Below are positions 23,501-35,900 of a stretch of 64,000 nucleotides of DNA, in pieces. The stretch covers positions 25,479,659 through 25,543,658 of the forward strand of contig OW387140.1 in NCBI GenBank assembly GCA_936440205.1. The letters are read 5' to 3'. The notes under the pieces are model-generated. The model was given only the letters and a program-made list of their open reading frames with translations, ran no database searches and was not told the origin of the DNA. Both the position numbers and the translations under genes were made by a program. This stretch comes from Lepidonotus clava. Taxonomy: Eukaryota; Annelida; Polychaeta; Phyllodocida; Polynoidae. Within the stretch, counting starts at the first letter, position 1. Each line of letters starts with the position of its first letter.

Positions 23501-26309
23501 GGGGTAGTATAATACATAGTTAAATTATTTTCTCACCTGCTCGTTAAACGCACGATTCCCCATAACTTTTTCAGAAACCTGCGTGTTTGCTTACCTGGGA
23601 TTGGCCATATTTAGCTTCCACCACATAGTGAAGCCAGCATTAGTAATATGGAGTATAGTAAGTATTTTCCTTCCTCGTTAGAATGCTTGTAACTGATCTA
23701 CTAACCCTTTCACCAAATAGCTCCGTCTAACATTGCAGAGGAGAGTAATGTAAATTGTAATAGAGCCCCAGTAATATTGGTTGGGATACATTAATATTAC
23801 TAATGTCTTGAGATCTGTATCAAGTTCAAAACATTCTTGCTCTCTATACCTTTTTCCTGCCACACTATTCTTTCTTCCCCCTGAAATACGGAAATTGAAA
23901 ACATTCAATTGGTTGGATGAGAATAACTAACTTTTAAGTGTACTTCACACAATTAAGACTGTTTACTTTATGTATACCTATTCATATACCCCTTGTTACA
24001 AAAGACTGGCCAAATAAAACACTTAGTAAAAGAGGGAAACGTTAACATAAATGGTCTGACACTAGTAATTCATTACGCTGTTTTTAAGGTACTCATCCTG
24101 CTGGGCCGAGCCGTCAACATCTACCCGCTGTCTGCCGTGGCCAACTACTTCCGCGAGACCAAGATCACCCGCCGCATGCAGTTTATCATGTGGTTCAGCG
24201 GTACGTCTAGGGCATTTGATATTATACACACAGGAGAAAAAGTACCCGAAGTTTGTTTTAGTATCTAAGAAACACGGGCTAGACAATCTTGCTAGGTTAA
24301 TAATAGTTTATGGTAGTACATATATTTGAGTTCTAGTCAGAAATCGTGAACTCTGCTTAAACAATATGAATTACTCCTTCCAAGATCCTAGATTTTGATA
24401 CTGGTTTGAAAATTATGTTCTGTTTGATTCAATACTAGGATGTGTCATTTGCTAATGTTAATTTGCTAAGGTAAAGTTGTTAAAATGTGAGTTATGAAAT
24501 TCCAGTTAAAAAAAAACATCTGTTTCTTCCTCCTGATCAGCGAGTAATGATCTGCTTATCACTTTTTCATATTGCTACAGATTATACAATTTACTAACCT
24601 CATATTCGAGTCATAACCAGTCATGTTCGAGTCCTGCATGTAGCTGATCAAGCAACTTACGTTTTGACGCCATACATTCGGTAATCTTTATTAGCAATAC
24701 GCATAGACATTATTTCTTTAATCATTGCTACGGCATAGAGGTACACACAGAGCCGTTAAAATCATACACTGAACCGTTCATGACTCCTACATTTCAGGTC
24801 TGCGGGGAGCCATCGCCTTTGCGCTGAGCATCCACCTGGAGTTTGAGCCGGAGAAGCGGCAGGTGTTGGTGACTACCACCCTCATCATCGTCCTCTTCAC
24901 CGTCCTCTTCTTGGGCGGCTCCACCATGCCACTTATGAAGGTTAGAAGATTTGTTATGCATTTTGATTTTCATATACTACGTATTAGTTTGAGCAATGGA
25001 TAGGTAAATGGGAAATATAAAAACATGTAATACAGCTCCTAATATAGAATTACGAGCACCAATACTTAAAATATTTAATTGAAAAATTGAGTTCTGTTTT
25101 ATTTACCTTACCTAAATTGTGGTTGAATTTTTTTCTAGTTCCTCAAAGCAGATAAAAAGAGGAAAAAGCGAATAGGGAAGGAAGTCTCGCTTTCTAAAAC
25201 AAAAGAAATGGTAAGTAGTGTGAATGTATTTAGATAGCTGGATATCTTAATAGTATTAGCAGTCACAATTAACAAACGGATTCCTAAAGAGATGGATAGG
25301 TCCCGAGATCATCATGTCATTCTCCAAACTTGTGTCAAGAAATTAATGATGAACAACATACACTTCCAATACTTATAAATGTATAATATTTTATTTCAAT
25401 AATGAAAAACAGCAAGACTGTAGTCTGTATCAGTAACACAGAAACAAAAAGAAATCATCTATATGATATTTTTTTATAGTAACATAGAGAGACCATTGGC
25501 GGTAGGAATACGTATGGATTATAATTGACTTTGCGAACCCCATTAGTTATCCTTAGTGACCGAGATGAGTGTTTTGTGTGCAGGGAGAGACGGTCGACTC
25601 GGAGCACCTCTCGGAGCTCACCGAGGAGGAGTACGAGGTGAACTTCGTCAAACCTCACCTCAAGGGCTTCATGAAGTACGACGCCAAGTACTTTGTCCCC
25701 TTCTTCACACGCAGATTTACACAACAGGTAGGAACTGATTGGGATTAATCCGGTAAATTTTCATAATTATATATAGGCCTACTATACGGTAGTAAATAGA
25801 CGTGTAAAATAGGTATTATAAATCCATGGAAAGGTCTGCCAAAAACGGGTTTTGTGATAACAACTTTACAAACACTTCTCTTGCAATGCTGCTTTTTCGT
25901 GATACATTTTTGTTAGTATCATTCCTTAAAGTAGTTAGAATCTTAACAAAGCCTCAGTTACAATAATTATATTACTGTTGTAGCAAAGACTGAGGGAGAG
26001 ATATGCTGATATCATATGATAAGAATCAGGTTTGGGACGTGATCTTAAAAGAAAGGGCAATAGTGGTGTATGTTACTTCAGGGGCATATCCAGGATTTCT
26101 GAAGGGGGGTCAGCATAATTATAGGCCCCCTAGATTTGCCCCTGTCCTACAATGTGTGTTGTTTATTTCCCCTACAGGAGGTACACGAGGGGAAGGCCCA
26201 GATGAACCGACTGACCACCCAGTGGTACCAGGAGGTGCGGGCCGCCCCGTCCGAGTCGGAGGAGTCGGCCGAGGAGCACGAGACCGTGGAGCTACATCAG
26301 GACGCCTAA
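17597..26309 (+). CDS. SLC9A8: SLC9A8 (NHE8)-type Na+/H+ exchanger (16 exons, complete)
   Basis: Electroneutral cation/proton exchanger; NHE8 acts in Golgi and late endosomal membranes and at some apical surfaces. Exons: 17597-17892, 18798-18934, 19148-19228, 19502-19560, 19866-19949, 20505-20606, 21026-21204, 21708-21846, 22412-22517, 22893-23009, 23575-23657, 24089-24200, 24798-24940, 25139-25210, 25584-25727, 26178-26309; total 1986 bases, 661 residues (human about 580). A signal-like hydrophobic start is followed by a Ser/Thr-rich lumenal stretch that explains the extra length. The membrane domain carries [41 protein letters not shown], the [12 protein letters not shown] block, [26 protein letters not shown] and [11 protein letters not shown]. 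The cytoplasmic tail has [14 protein letters not shown] and FFTRRFTQ, typical of NHE8. Fifteen introns, fourteen GT-AG and one AT-AC (21847-22411). Start chosen as the only ATG before the signal segment. Confidence 0.95.
20931..20980 (+). pseudogene. Decayed duplicate of the SLC9A8 exon 7 start
   Basis: The 50 bases repeat the acceptor and first codons of exon 7 (21021-21070), offset by 90 bases: CCTAGGCCGAACTGGTG against CCTAGGCTGACCTGGTG, continuing through CTCGTCGAAAGCCTCGCG. They differ at about seven positions plus one inserted A, which shifts the frame and, with the rest of the exon missing, leaves it non-functional. It still has an AG acceptor upstream of the real one. Confidence 0.75.
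21847..22411 (+). other. U12-type AT-AC intron of SLC9A8
   Basis: The intron starts ATATCCTTT, the U12-class 5' site of the AT-AC type, and ends ...CCAC. The branch-point consensus TTCCTTAAC is at 22395-22403, about 9 bases before the 3' end. Only this choice keeps the conserved residues [11 protein letters not shown] in frame after GLVSAM; a GT-AG alternative would insert ISFPQ and lose LLK. Phase 0. Minor-spliceosome introns are known in the NHE6 branch of this family. Confidence 0.9.
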
Positions 26310-27033
26310 GGACAAGCACACGCTCAACGCTTGAGGTTCAACCTTCAGGCTTCTCTTTTTTTCTCAGCTTAAAGCCATGCAAATAGTGGTTAACGATTGT
26401 TCCATTATGGATCTCGAGTATTATTGTTGAGTGCCGTAATTCGGGTTTGTGAAGGTGGGTTACTTGTGCACACTTAGACTATATGGGATGTGACGGTTAG
26501 CATCATGAACTAAAAGTGTGATTGACTATCGTGGAGAGTAGACACTGCTAAATTGAGATTTTGGATCGTGACGTAAGTGGGAAAAATATGTCATGATCGT
26601 CATCTGAAATTGAGTGTTGGGCCTAAACCTCTTTCGTCTAAATTGTCACTAAATACGTTCACCTTCCAGATATATATACTGGAACTGCTTATACGCATGT
26701 TGATAGTTATACGCAACATTTTGCTGATCAGTTGATTATGAGAGAACCTACAGACGTAGAAAGAGACAAGGCTGTTTTTTGATAAAGTACTTGTTACCTG
26801 TTCACATTGACGTCCCTTATAATGTTTGGGTAATTTAGCTCATTTCATACGTAAGAGAGTAAGAAGAAACGTGACAACTAGATACTAATTACCTTTAGAA
26901 AGAAACCGGATTCTGCCCATTATTATCAAGTTATATGGATGAAGATGGCAGATGCGGTCATATGTTTGTATTGGTCAGTGATTGATACTCTTAACTGATG
27001 AATATAAATAGCTTTATATATATATAACTAGTC

Positions 27034-27039
27034 AATAAA
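27034..27039 (+). promoter_or_regulatory. Candidate SLC9A8 polyadenylation signal
   Basis: AATAAA, 725 bases after the SLC9A8 stop. It is a fitting candidate for the transcript end, but weaker earlier signals may be used. Confidence 0.35.
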
Positions 27040-30000
27040 TACAAGCCCTTTAGAATATCCGTTCTGCTACATATATTTACTATTTGTGAAATTGATTTTT
27101 TTATATCGTCACATGCTTCTTGAGCTCACTATCAAAATACGTTTTTCAGCGCACTGATAATGCAATATGTGTAGGTATTGGCCGGACACCTTGTTCATGT
27201 AATGCCTAGATATCGTTCCCAAACATACCGGTCGTCGGCACTTTATTCTTTCTTATTTAGACTGAGTAACCTTAAGTTATAAGAAGTATGCATGGTGGCC
27301 GGACCAGAGGGTAAAGAGAGGTCCTTGCGCGTTCGACAAACTAAGTTATTTGGGAGCAGCATGATCTTATGTTTCTTTTTAGTTTTTCCTGTGTACGAAT
27401 ATACCAGAAGTATTTCTGTAGGGTTGGGAGGAACTACTAATCAATCCCCCACCTCCTTGTTAACTATATGGTGAAGGATTAAACAGGTTTATTTCGTTAT
27501 TAGTAATTACACTTTATGCTCAAATATATGTTTTAAAGTAGCATCGAAAATATGGGATTTCGGTAGAGTAAAGCAAAAGAAAAATATATTCTATGTCATT
27601 ATACCATAATTTGTCATGCGCCATGTTTATTCCATTGTTTATATTGTTTGTATATACATGTATAGTGTGGTTTGGGACAGTTTTGTGAAGTACAGCACCT
27701 ACCACGTAAAGAAAGATACAAATTCACGTTCAGTGTATATTATCATTTATAAACAAGAAATGATTTCGCCGAATCGGGACAGCGTTGGATATAACGGGGT
27801 ATTTTCTTGTTCATTCTTATAAGTATGATTATTGTCCTTGTCGTGCATGGATAAGTTATCGGAGCTACCAAAACATTTTAGACATAACCTGACACTGTTT
27901 AGAACATAATCATTTTGTAAAGGTTATTATGGATCCGTTCAGTCTAGGATTCATCGTAAATACCCGTAAATGAACTGCTACCATTCGCGCTATGCCAAAA
28001 AAGTGTTGCGATTTTGTGTCGATAACTCAATCCCATGATCCGTAGAATCCCCTTTATAAGCCTCTGCTCATAGGGTCAAGTTTAAGGCCAAAGTGTGGGT
28101 TTATTGTATGAATCGGTATCTCCCTAAAACTTATATTCAGAGAATAAACGATAGTGATTTATTATCATCCACAATATTTTAGACATAGTAAATTTTTTCG
28201 CTCAAATATAATAAAAGAAAGCTTCGTAAACGGGAATTTATGGTATGTCAGTGGTATATTCCAGGTTATGATTGCACTGAGAAAATGCTCATTAAACTTG
28301 GTTTAGATATCCTTGAATTACTGATCGTATACGAAATACTATTGTTGGATAACGAGAGCGCCTCCATCCTAATCAGCATTACGAATTTGCATATTGAAAT
28401 TTGTTATAACCTCGTATTATGACGCTGCAAGGGTGCAAGTATATCAAAAGTAAACCTTTTTTCCTATTTAGTTAAAAAGTCTATTAAGAAAGAGAATGTT
28501 GACAAATTAAACCTCTTAAATTTGACAGACTTGGATATCGTAGCTGTTCGTTGTTTTCTTTTAAATCGGTGTGTATTTTGTAACATGATTGCTTTCTAAG
28601 ACATATTTCAATGTCGATAACAATTTATGTTTGTTAGTAAAGCTGTTACTGTCTGTGATGTGCCAACATTCCTCAACTGTAATATTTGGATTACATACAA
28701 ATTCACCAATCAGCATGAAAAGGTCTCCCTCCATCAACAGTTTAAGTGTCACCATTTTTGGGAGTCCCTAGTTATATCTATATAGTATTGGAGCTATTGG
28801 TGGGGACTCCCTCAATCAGTCATGTCTTTAGTCATTGAATTCTCTTTGTTCTTAATGACTGGTTACACAATCTCATGCTAAGCAGTTAAAGGGCATTGTC
28901 CTCCAATTGTTAGAATCAGGTAGTGTGAGAAGCCAGAAGTAGGTAACTTACATAACCACTACTTGAGCCAATCAACCCCTCACCCCTTTACCCCCTCACT
29001 GTCACCTGCAGGTGGGCAGGTCTAGCTGGGTGGGTGATAGGTCACTCAGTACTAGGTACATGATAGTAGCCCTTTCCTAAACCCCTCCCCCAACTGTGTG
29101 TGACAGCAGAGTAGTAGTGCTGGTCAGTGCTCATATCCCATACAGTCTTCTGGTAGGGGTATGGTAAGAGGAGTGGATCCTGTGAGGGTTAACTAATAGG
29201 TACAATACATGTGTTGCTTGTTTTAGCTTATTGAGGGACAGTAAAAGCCTTATGCATGAGCGGAACTTTGTAGATAATTTACTTCTTGTTAGAACAAGGA
29301 GACAACAAAGGTTTTTATACCAATTATTTATCTCCTGGCTATGCAGCAAAGCGAAATACTGTTACAAATAGAATACTATATTCTTCATAAATTTAGATAT
29401 ACTAAAATGTTTAATTGGGTCATGACGTTTTGTTTGCAGTCTTTTGAGACTTTGTTCACTACGAAAGTGGAATTTTACTGTTTTCTCTTATTCAGATAAG
29501 TATTGCCATTATATGTAAGCGTTGGCCCATTGTTCCCCCCTGTTTGTGTCACGATCGCCCCAGTCCCGCCAGAGAAAAAAGGGTTTGAGCTACAAGATAG
29601 TCCATGTGGGCGATGACTAAGAAATGTATTATTTTGTATGTAAATCAAGTATTGCTCATATCAAGATTAATTTTATTGAAGTCCGTCTATTTATGAGTGC
29701 AAAAGACTGGTTCAAGAGCTTCGTGGTTTGTAAGAAAATGCCTCCTTTAAAAGGTATCAAAAGGTTAATTTGATCCAGCCGGAGACCAAACTAAGATATT
29801 GGTAGATTGCATGATCTGTTGCTTCGGGGGCTTACGGCTTTGTGAGTGTTTTTAATATGTTTTCAGAGTATACTAGGTTCCCACACGTTTAAGCTGGTTC
29901 AGTTTCAAAGTCACAACCGATAACAACAATGATATCTGATCTACCATGGTTAACGCCACAGTTTCTTATATACAGTGTAAAATATAACAAAAGAGTATAC

Positions 30001-31537
30001 CACATAAAAACAAAAGGCGTTTTAAAAAGAATGATCGTTTTTGCACGGACCTAGTGTCAATAAACTCACTGTGTTTATCAAGTTTGGTTTATGTTCGTAT
30101 ACGTATCTGGCACAACACATAAACGTCAGTGAAAGATTTGTTTATATTGTTGGCTTTCTAAGGTTTGGAACAATTGCACCTACTCATCCAGTCTCACACC
30201 TTTAATACTTGGAAACGGTGTCTGTCATTGACTAGACTACTGAGTCAGAATTGACAGAGACAAAGTGTGTTGTTAACCATAAAATTAAAGTTTCGTTATC
30301 GAACTTAAAACGTTTGTATAAGACTAAGTGCATGTGAAACTTGATATCATTTTGAAAATGAACAAATGAGATATTATATTGATATCTCAATACCAAATAT
30401 GTGATGTTTGTCGAACTGTGAATAAATTTATCATAATGCATCTGTTCGGTTTTAGTGTCGGCTTAACAGTTTTATCCACGAGTGGATTACTTAAATTTTC
30501 ATATAGTTAGAGCGGTTTCTCTTGTTTTTTTACTAGTACTGTGTTTATATCCGTTAAACTTTGGGGGTTATCTAGCTCCATTATTGGTTTTAAAGATAAG
30601 ACACAGCTAGTCTGAACAGACTTCATATCAAACAGACCTAATAAAGCACAAGTGACCGCACAAATTACTCTTGATTGAAGTATTTGATTTCGGATAATAA
30701 ATAGGGAAATGGGTACAGTTGTTACAAATGTCTTTCCTGTGTATGTATGTATCAAGGAAAAGGGAGAGCACCCCGCGTATATCTGTCCTTGGGGGACAAT
30801 GTGTACTGACTTTACTGTGTGTTAAATGTTGCATTCCATTACAATAGGCCTACTAAACAATATTAGTAACAAGCTTACTACTGCTCGAATGTAAATACTA
30901 GACAGTTGAAAGTTAAGAGACGGTTTCCTTCACAATTATAGGAACAGTATCAGTCGCAGGTCGATGAGTCAACAGACACAAGTGGTGTTATTGTGAATAC
31001 TCATAATTTAGTTAGATATGACTAAAAGACTTGTAATCTGTTCCAAAGGCATTGATTTTCCAAAAGTGAATTAAAAGAGGGAGAGATACTCTTAGATCCT
31101 AGGATGAAGGCAGATAGTCCCAAAGATTAAACCTCAATCTCAGCGTTGCTGCTTTCCTCACTCTTGTGACTGAGGGCCACATCCTATTCCTCTAGTCTCT
31201 GTGTCAACTTTCTAGGAATGAGGGGTCAAACTAGTAGTAGGGATGTAACCCCCATTTCAGTTGACTCAGTCAGGGGCATCATTCCTTGATATCGAACCCA
31301 ACTTTACAATAGTAACAATAATCTTGAATGAACATGCGTTAGTCATGTATCACCAGCCACATCAACTTTACTATAGCTCGATATAAAAACTGTTCCATGT
31401 TTTAGAACCACAATGGTGACTGACATTACATACTAATTAGGAATTGTGTAATTTGCAGAGAAATTCACACACATGAAAAATGGCTGTAGAATTACAAGAT
31501 GTAGACATAATCAAATCAGTATAATGCATGTCACTCT

Positions 31538-31543
31538 TTTATT
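31538..31543 (-). promoter_or_regulatory. PGRP polyadenylation signal
   Basis: AATAAA on the minus strand, 44 bases downstream of the PGRP stop, implying a very short 3' untranslated region. Confidence 0.55.
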
Positions 31544-31587
31544 TTCGCAATTGCCTTTTTGGAAATAGGCCTACAGATGCGCTGTCT

Positions 31588-32950
31588 TTAGGATACAGTC
31601 GACCGAAAACGGCGCCACCTACGGATGATGTTATACAGATTTTGACCAGGGCACAACGTCGAGGCAACTTGTCGGTGACCGTAAACTCGGTACGATCTAT
31701 TTAGCCTCCCCTGAAATGATAAAAACGAATAGCTAAATCTTTAAAGCAAACTAGATATTGCGGACGTCTTTTGTACGTGACACTCCATGCCCATCTGCCG
31801 GCAGGAGAAACGATGGATGAAGACCATTAAAATCGACATGGCGAATTCTTAAATTCGACATGCTATATGGAGCTTATAGTGACACGAAGAAATAGATAAC
31901 AGACATGACATAAATCATTCGACATGTGACATGTTTTTTAAAAAATCGACATGAATATTGAAAATATAGCGACATGCGACATAACCATTTCTTCAATTTG
32001 ACATCCGACATGGAGTCCCCCCATCTACACCCCTAATCAAAGCAGAAGCTCTGGAACAGTAGCACTAGCTGGTTTCCCAATTTTGTAGTCAATTCCGAGT
32101 AAAGAGTGCATATTGTGATTTTAAACATTTTTTAAAGGTTTATTCCATAACATCCATCAAGGTTTCCCCTGGTTTTCGGGATATATTTCTTTTAGACTTA
32201 TCAACATCTCAACCTACCCTGTTGAGGGTCCTGAATTGATTGTTATTCAATTAGGGTAAACGATTTTGTTGAGCCATTTATTCTAAAATTGGCCTTCACT
32301 GTCTAAGCTCCCCCACCCCTCTCACCAGCATCAATTGGTTCCCATGATTGGTACCATTCAAAATGATAACATCCCAACCCTCTTTTATGGAGGGCAGGTC
32401 AAATATCTTTTGCCATCCACATACAAAAAGAAGAGAATACCTTGAGTTGGTCGACTATTATAGGGGGCATCATTGCTCTCAAATCAGACTGCTCTTTTGT
32501 GCGAAAGCGGCGGTGTTCATTACTTCTTGAAGAAGAGAAGATAAACCTCACAGAAAAAAAGAAACCTCATTATCTTTGTCCATTTCTTTTAATTATTACT
32601 ACTTATACTTATGTGGTTCACATTATAGTAACAACTTACCTGTCTGACACCCATATTCAGAAGACTCTGTACAGCTCTGATGGAACGGGAGTTTGGCCTA
32701 CGGGTCTGAAAGTTGCCAATGAGAGCGATTCCGATGGCCCGGGAGTTGTAGCCGCGGGTGTGTGCGCCCGACCTTCTCCAGCCTCGGCCTTCATATACCT
32801 GGCCGTCCTGACCAATCAAGAAACTGTATGCGATGTCCGACCAACCTGAAATGAGGCAACGAGGGCGTGGGCCAAGAAGAATTATGATATTTCTTATCGT
32901 GATTTCTCAACTGATGAGGGAAGGGTGCCAAATGATGAAGTAAACGGAAT

Positions 32951-32993
<43 letters not shown>

Positions 32994-35900
32994 TCATGAA
33001 ATAAAAGAATAAAGGGAAGGAATGAAATGAGAGGAAGGGATTAGGGTGGTTGGGTGCTAATAAGGGAGTGTTAATTATGGGAACAATTAAAAGCGATATT
33101 TGTGTAAAAGTTTCTCCGTTTGTAGGGTAACAATGATGAAAAATACCTTTGTTATCATACAACTTATAAAGGAAAAAAAAATTCTTATGACACTACTTGG
33201 GACACTTCCCCCCAAAAGGAGGGAAAATCAAACTGACTTTGTTCATTGTGGTCTTGAGACAGGGAACCAACAGCCACGTCCAGCCTAAACAATTAAAAGC
33301 GATGATTCAATTTCGGAATTTATTAAAAATTTAAAAGAGTTGAATATGGACAATGTTGTACTTCGTTAAACATTATACAATGTGGTGTTATGAACTGGAA
33401 TATTCATTTCTCCTACCGTATATCATGATGATTATACTCATCATTTTCCCCCCTTGTATATAATTATATTGCTTATATTATAACTATAACTTTCGTTGAT
33501 ATGTATTTCCTAGAACTGTGGGAAGAGCTTTGAGAAAAGAGATAGTTGGAGTTCATAAAAAGGGATAAGATCAAGAGAACTCCGAAGGGATAAAAAATGA
33601 GGGAGGGGTACCAAGGGTTGAGGTAGAGGGACGAGATAAGAGGAGAGGAAGGCAGGAGTAGGTGGGTGCCAAATGATAAGATAAAGAGATTGGATAAGAG
33701 GAACGGAGGAGAGGATGGTGACAGGACACTTACCCCCCAGACACTTACCCCCTAGGACACTTACCCCCTGGACACTTACCCTCCGGACACTTACCCCCCG
33801 GACACTTACCCCCCGGACACTTACCCCCTAGGACACTTACCCCCTAGGACACTTACCGGTTACCAACCCCAGTTATATAGTTTTTATTTTGTATGGTTGG
33901 TCTGAAAAAGGTCTGAAGAAACTGGTAATTCCAAATTATTTTCACATACTAAGCTCATATTGATGCATATAATGAACCTCAGTTATATATCTAATAGACT
34001 ATAAAGACATTTAAATCATATTCCTCACTTTTGACTACTTAGAATTATTTGCTTGTGTGACACCTAAAAGCAGAGTGCACAAAGGGACCTTCACCTTGAC
34101 TTGTTTGTGTCAACTAATGGCCTGCATTCCTGACCCCACTTGAGAGATTCCTGACACCATGAACTATAGAGAGGTTAATTATCCATTTAAAGTTAATGCG
34201 TGTTTGTGATGTTTCGTTGTATAGATAATAGCTAGCTCCATTCGCAGTCTCCCTCCTCGTCGACTGCGGTCGTCCAATACATAATTATAGTTCCCTCATC
34301 ATGTAAGACGTGAACACTCGTTGTGAAAGGATTTGTTGTTTATTATCCAATGTCTAGTCGTTCCGTGACAAGAACTCGATTGACCATGATCAGTCCCAAG
34401 GTTACAGTTCCCTCAAACACATTCAATCAACGCTCTGCGCTCTAACACAATTTCTATATGCCTCTCTCTAGAACCTAGACTGCAGATTAAAGGTCCAACC
34501 TTCGCAGCATGTTTACTCACACAGTGCGTGCAGCTACTCTGGCTAGCTAAGAGCGGAACACATTATTATATGGTGGTATGTCACACCTTAACTCCTCCCT
34601 CATTTCACTACTGTCAAAGTGAAACATTGGCTTACACGTGCGCAAATTATACTATAAAAGAACTTGAATTGATAACAAGGACATGAAGGTGCGAGGGATG
34701 GGTGCTTTTAAGGGAAAAAGTGGGGTTTACACAGGCAATTATCACCGATAACCTATGATAATGACCTACATAATTAGTTTTTGGCCTGCGATAACCCATT
34801 AAACTAAGCTTAATATAAGTAAATTTTGGTAAGGACGTGTTGACGGCCTGTGTATACCAGGCTTAATGTAAATGCATATGGGAGGGATATGAGGACAGGA
34901 AGGCATGAGAGAAAGTGTGCCAAATGGAAGGGATAAGAGATGAAGGGTGCCATGGGTTGAAGTAAATGGAGGGGTAAGAGGAAAGAAAGGGATTAAGGGA
35001 TAGGTTCGTTTAAGGGATCAAGTAAATGGAAGGGATAAATGTAAAGGAAGGAATGAGGAGATAGGTGCAATGGAGGGGTAACAGGAAAGGACAGGATGAG
35101 TGGATGGTTGCCATCCATGGGATGAAGTAAATGAGGGGGGCAATTAAGAGGAAAGGAAGGGATGAGGGGATGGGTGCCATATGGGTTGAAGTAAATGGAA
35201 GGGATACGAGGAAAGAAGGGGACGAGGGGCTGGGTGCCATGGGACGAAGTCATCATCTTCAACTGGAAGAACACATGTAAAATGTGATGTTAGAATAAAT
35301 CTTTAAAAAAGTAAATAGAAGAGATAAGAGGGAAGGCAGATAAGAGGGTATGGGCGCCAAGGGATGAGGTATGAAGGATGACAAAGATCAGGGGCGGGTT
35401 CAGGATTTTGGAAAGGGGGGTCCACATGTAGGCTTAGTACTAAAACGGCATGCATTCGACATCACACTCGACATAATTATTTTTTCTTTGGCAAGTTTAA
35501 GTCCCCACCAAGAGAGGGGGGGGGGGCTGTGCTATCACTATTCGAATGTTTCTACTCTTTTAACATCGATTGTTCTATACAATATCATGTAATATATGAA
35601 AAGAATTACCTCTGTTGTTCATGTGGAAGTTCTGGATGGCGCGCAGACGCCTGTCACAGTAGGTCCGAGACCAGCAGGCTGGGGTGACGGTGTGGTGGAT
35701 GAAGACCCGCTGAGGGGCCCCGCTCAGGTATCCCACCGACCTGGGCGACCGGGCGCGCCAGGCTCTTCGTGACACGATGGAAATAGCAGACACCTCTGTT
35801 ATGGTTACAAAATGTCATAAAGGATATCACAGCATTAGCTACAATTAATGGATCATACAGATTTTACCTGATGGCCTGTTAACTAACATTTCATCACAAC

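Larger units (their letters stand above)
26310..31587. other. SLC9A8 3' UTR and convergent intergenic region
   Basis: Between the convergent SLC9A8 and PGRP genes. The first 730 bases are probably SLC9A8 3' untranslated sequence. The remainder is AT-rich with only short open frames, none recognisable. A short inverted pair (GGGAGTCCCTA at 28760-28770 facing TGGGGACTCCC near 28801) could form a stem. The last 50 bases are PGRP 3' untranslated sequence. Confidence 0.5.

Noticed and set aside
32442-32849. 135-codon plus-strand frame
   Set aside because: It is the shadow of PGRP exon 3 on the other strand plus adjacent intron.
33724-33857. CRISPR-like array
   Set aside because: The units are contiguous with no unique spacers, and this is animal intron sequence; it is a minisatellite.
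34993-35274. Minus-strand Pro/Phe/Ser-rich open frames
   Set aside because: They come from translation of the purine-rich tandem repeat; no protein family fits.
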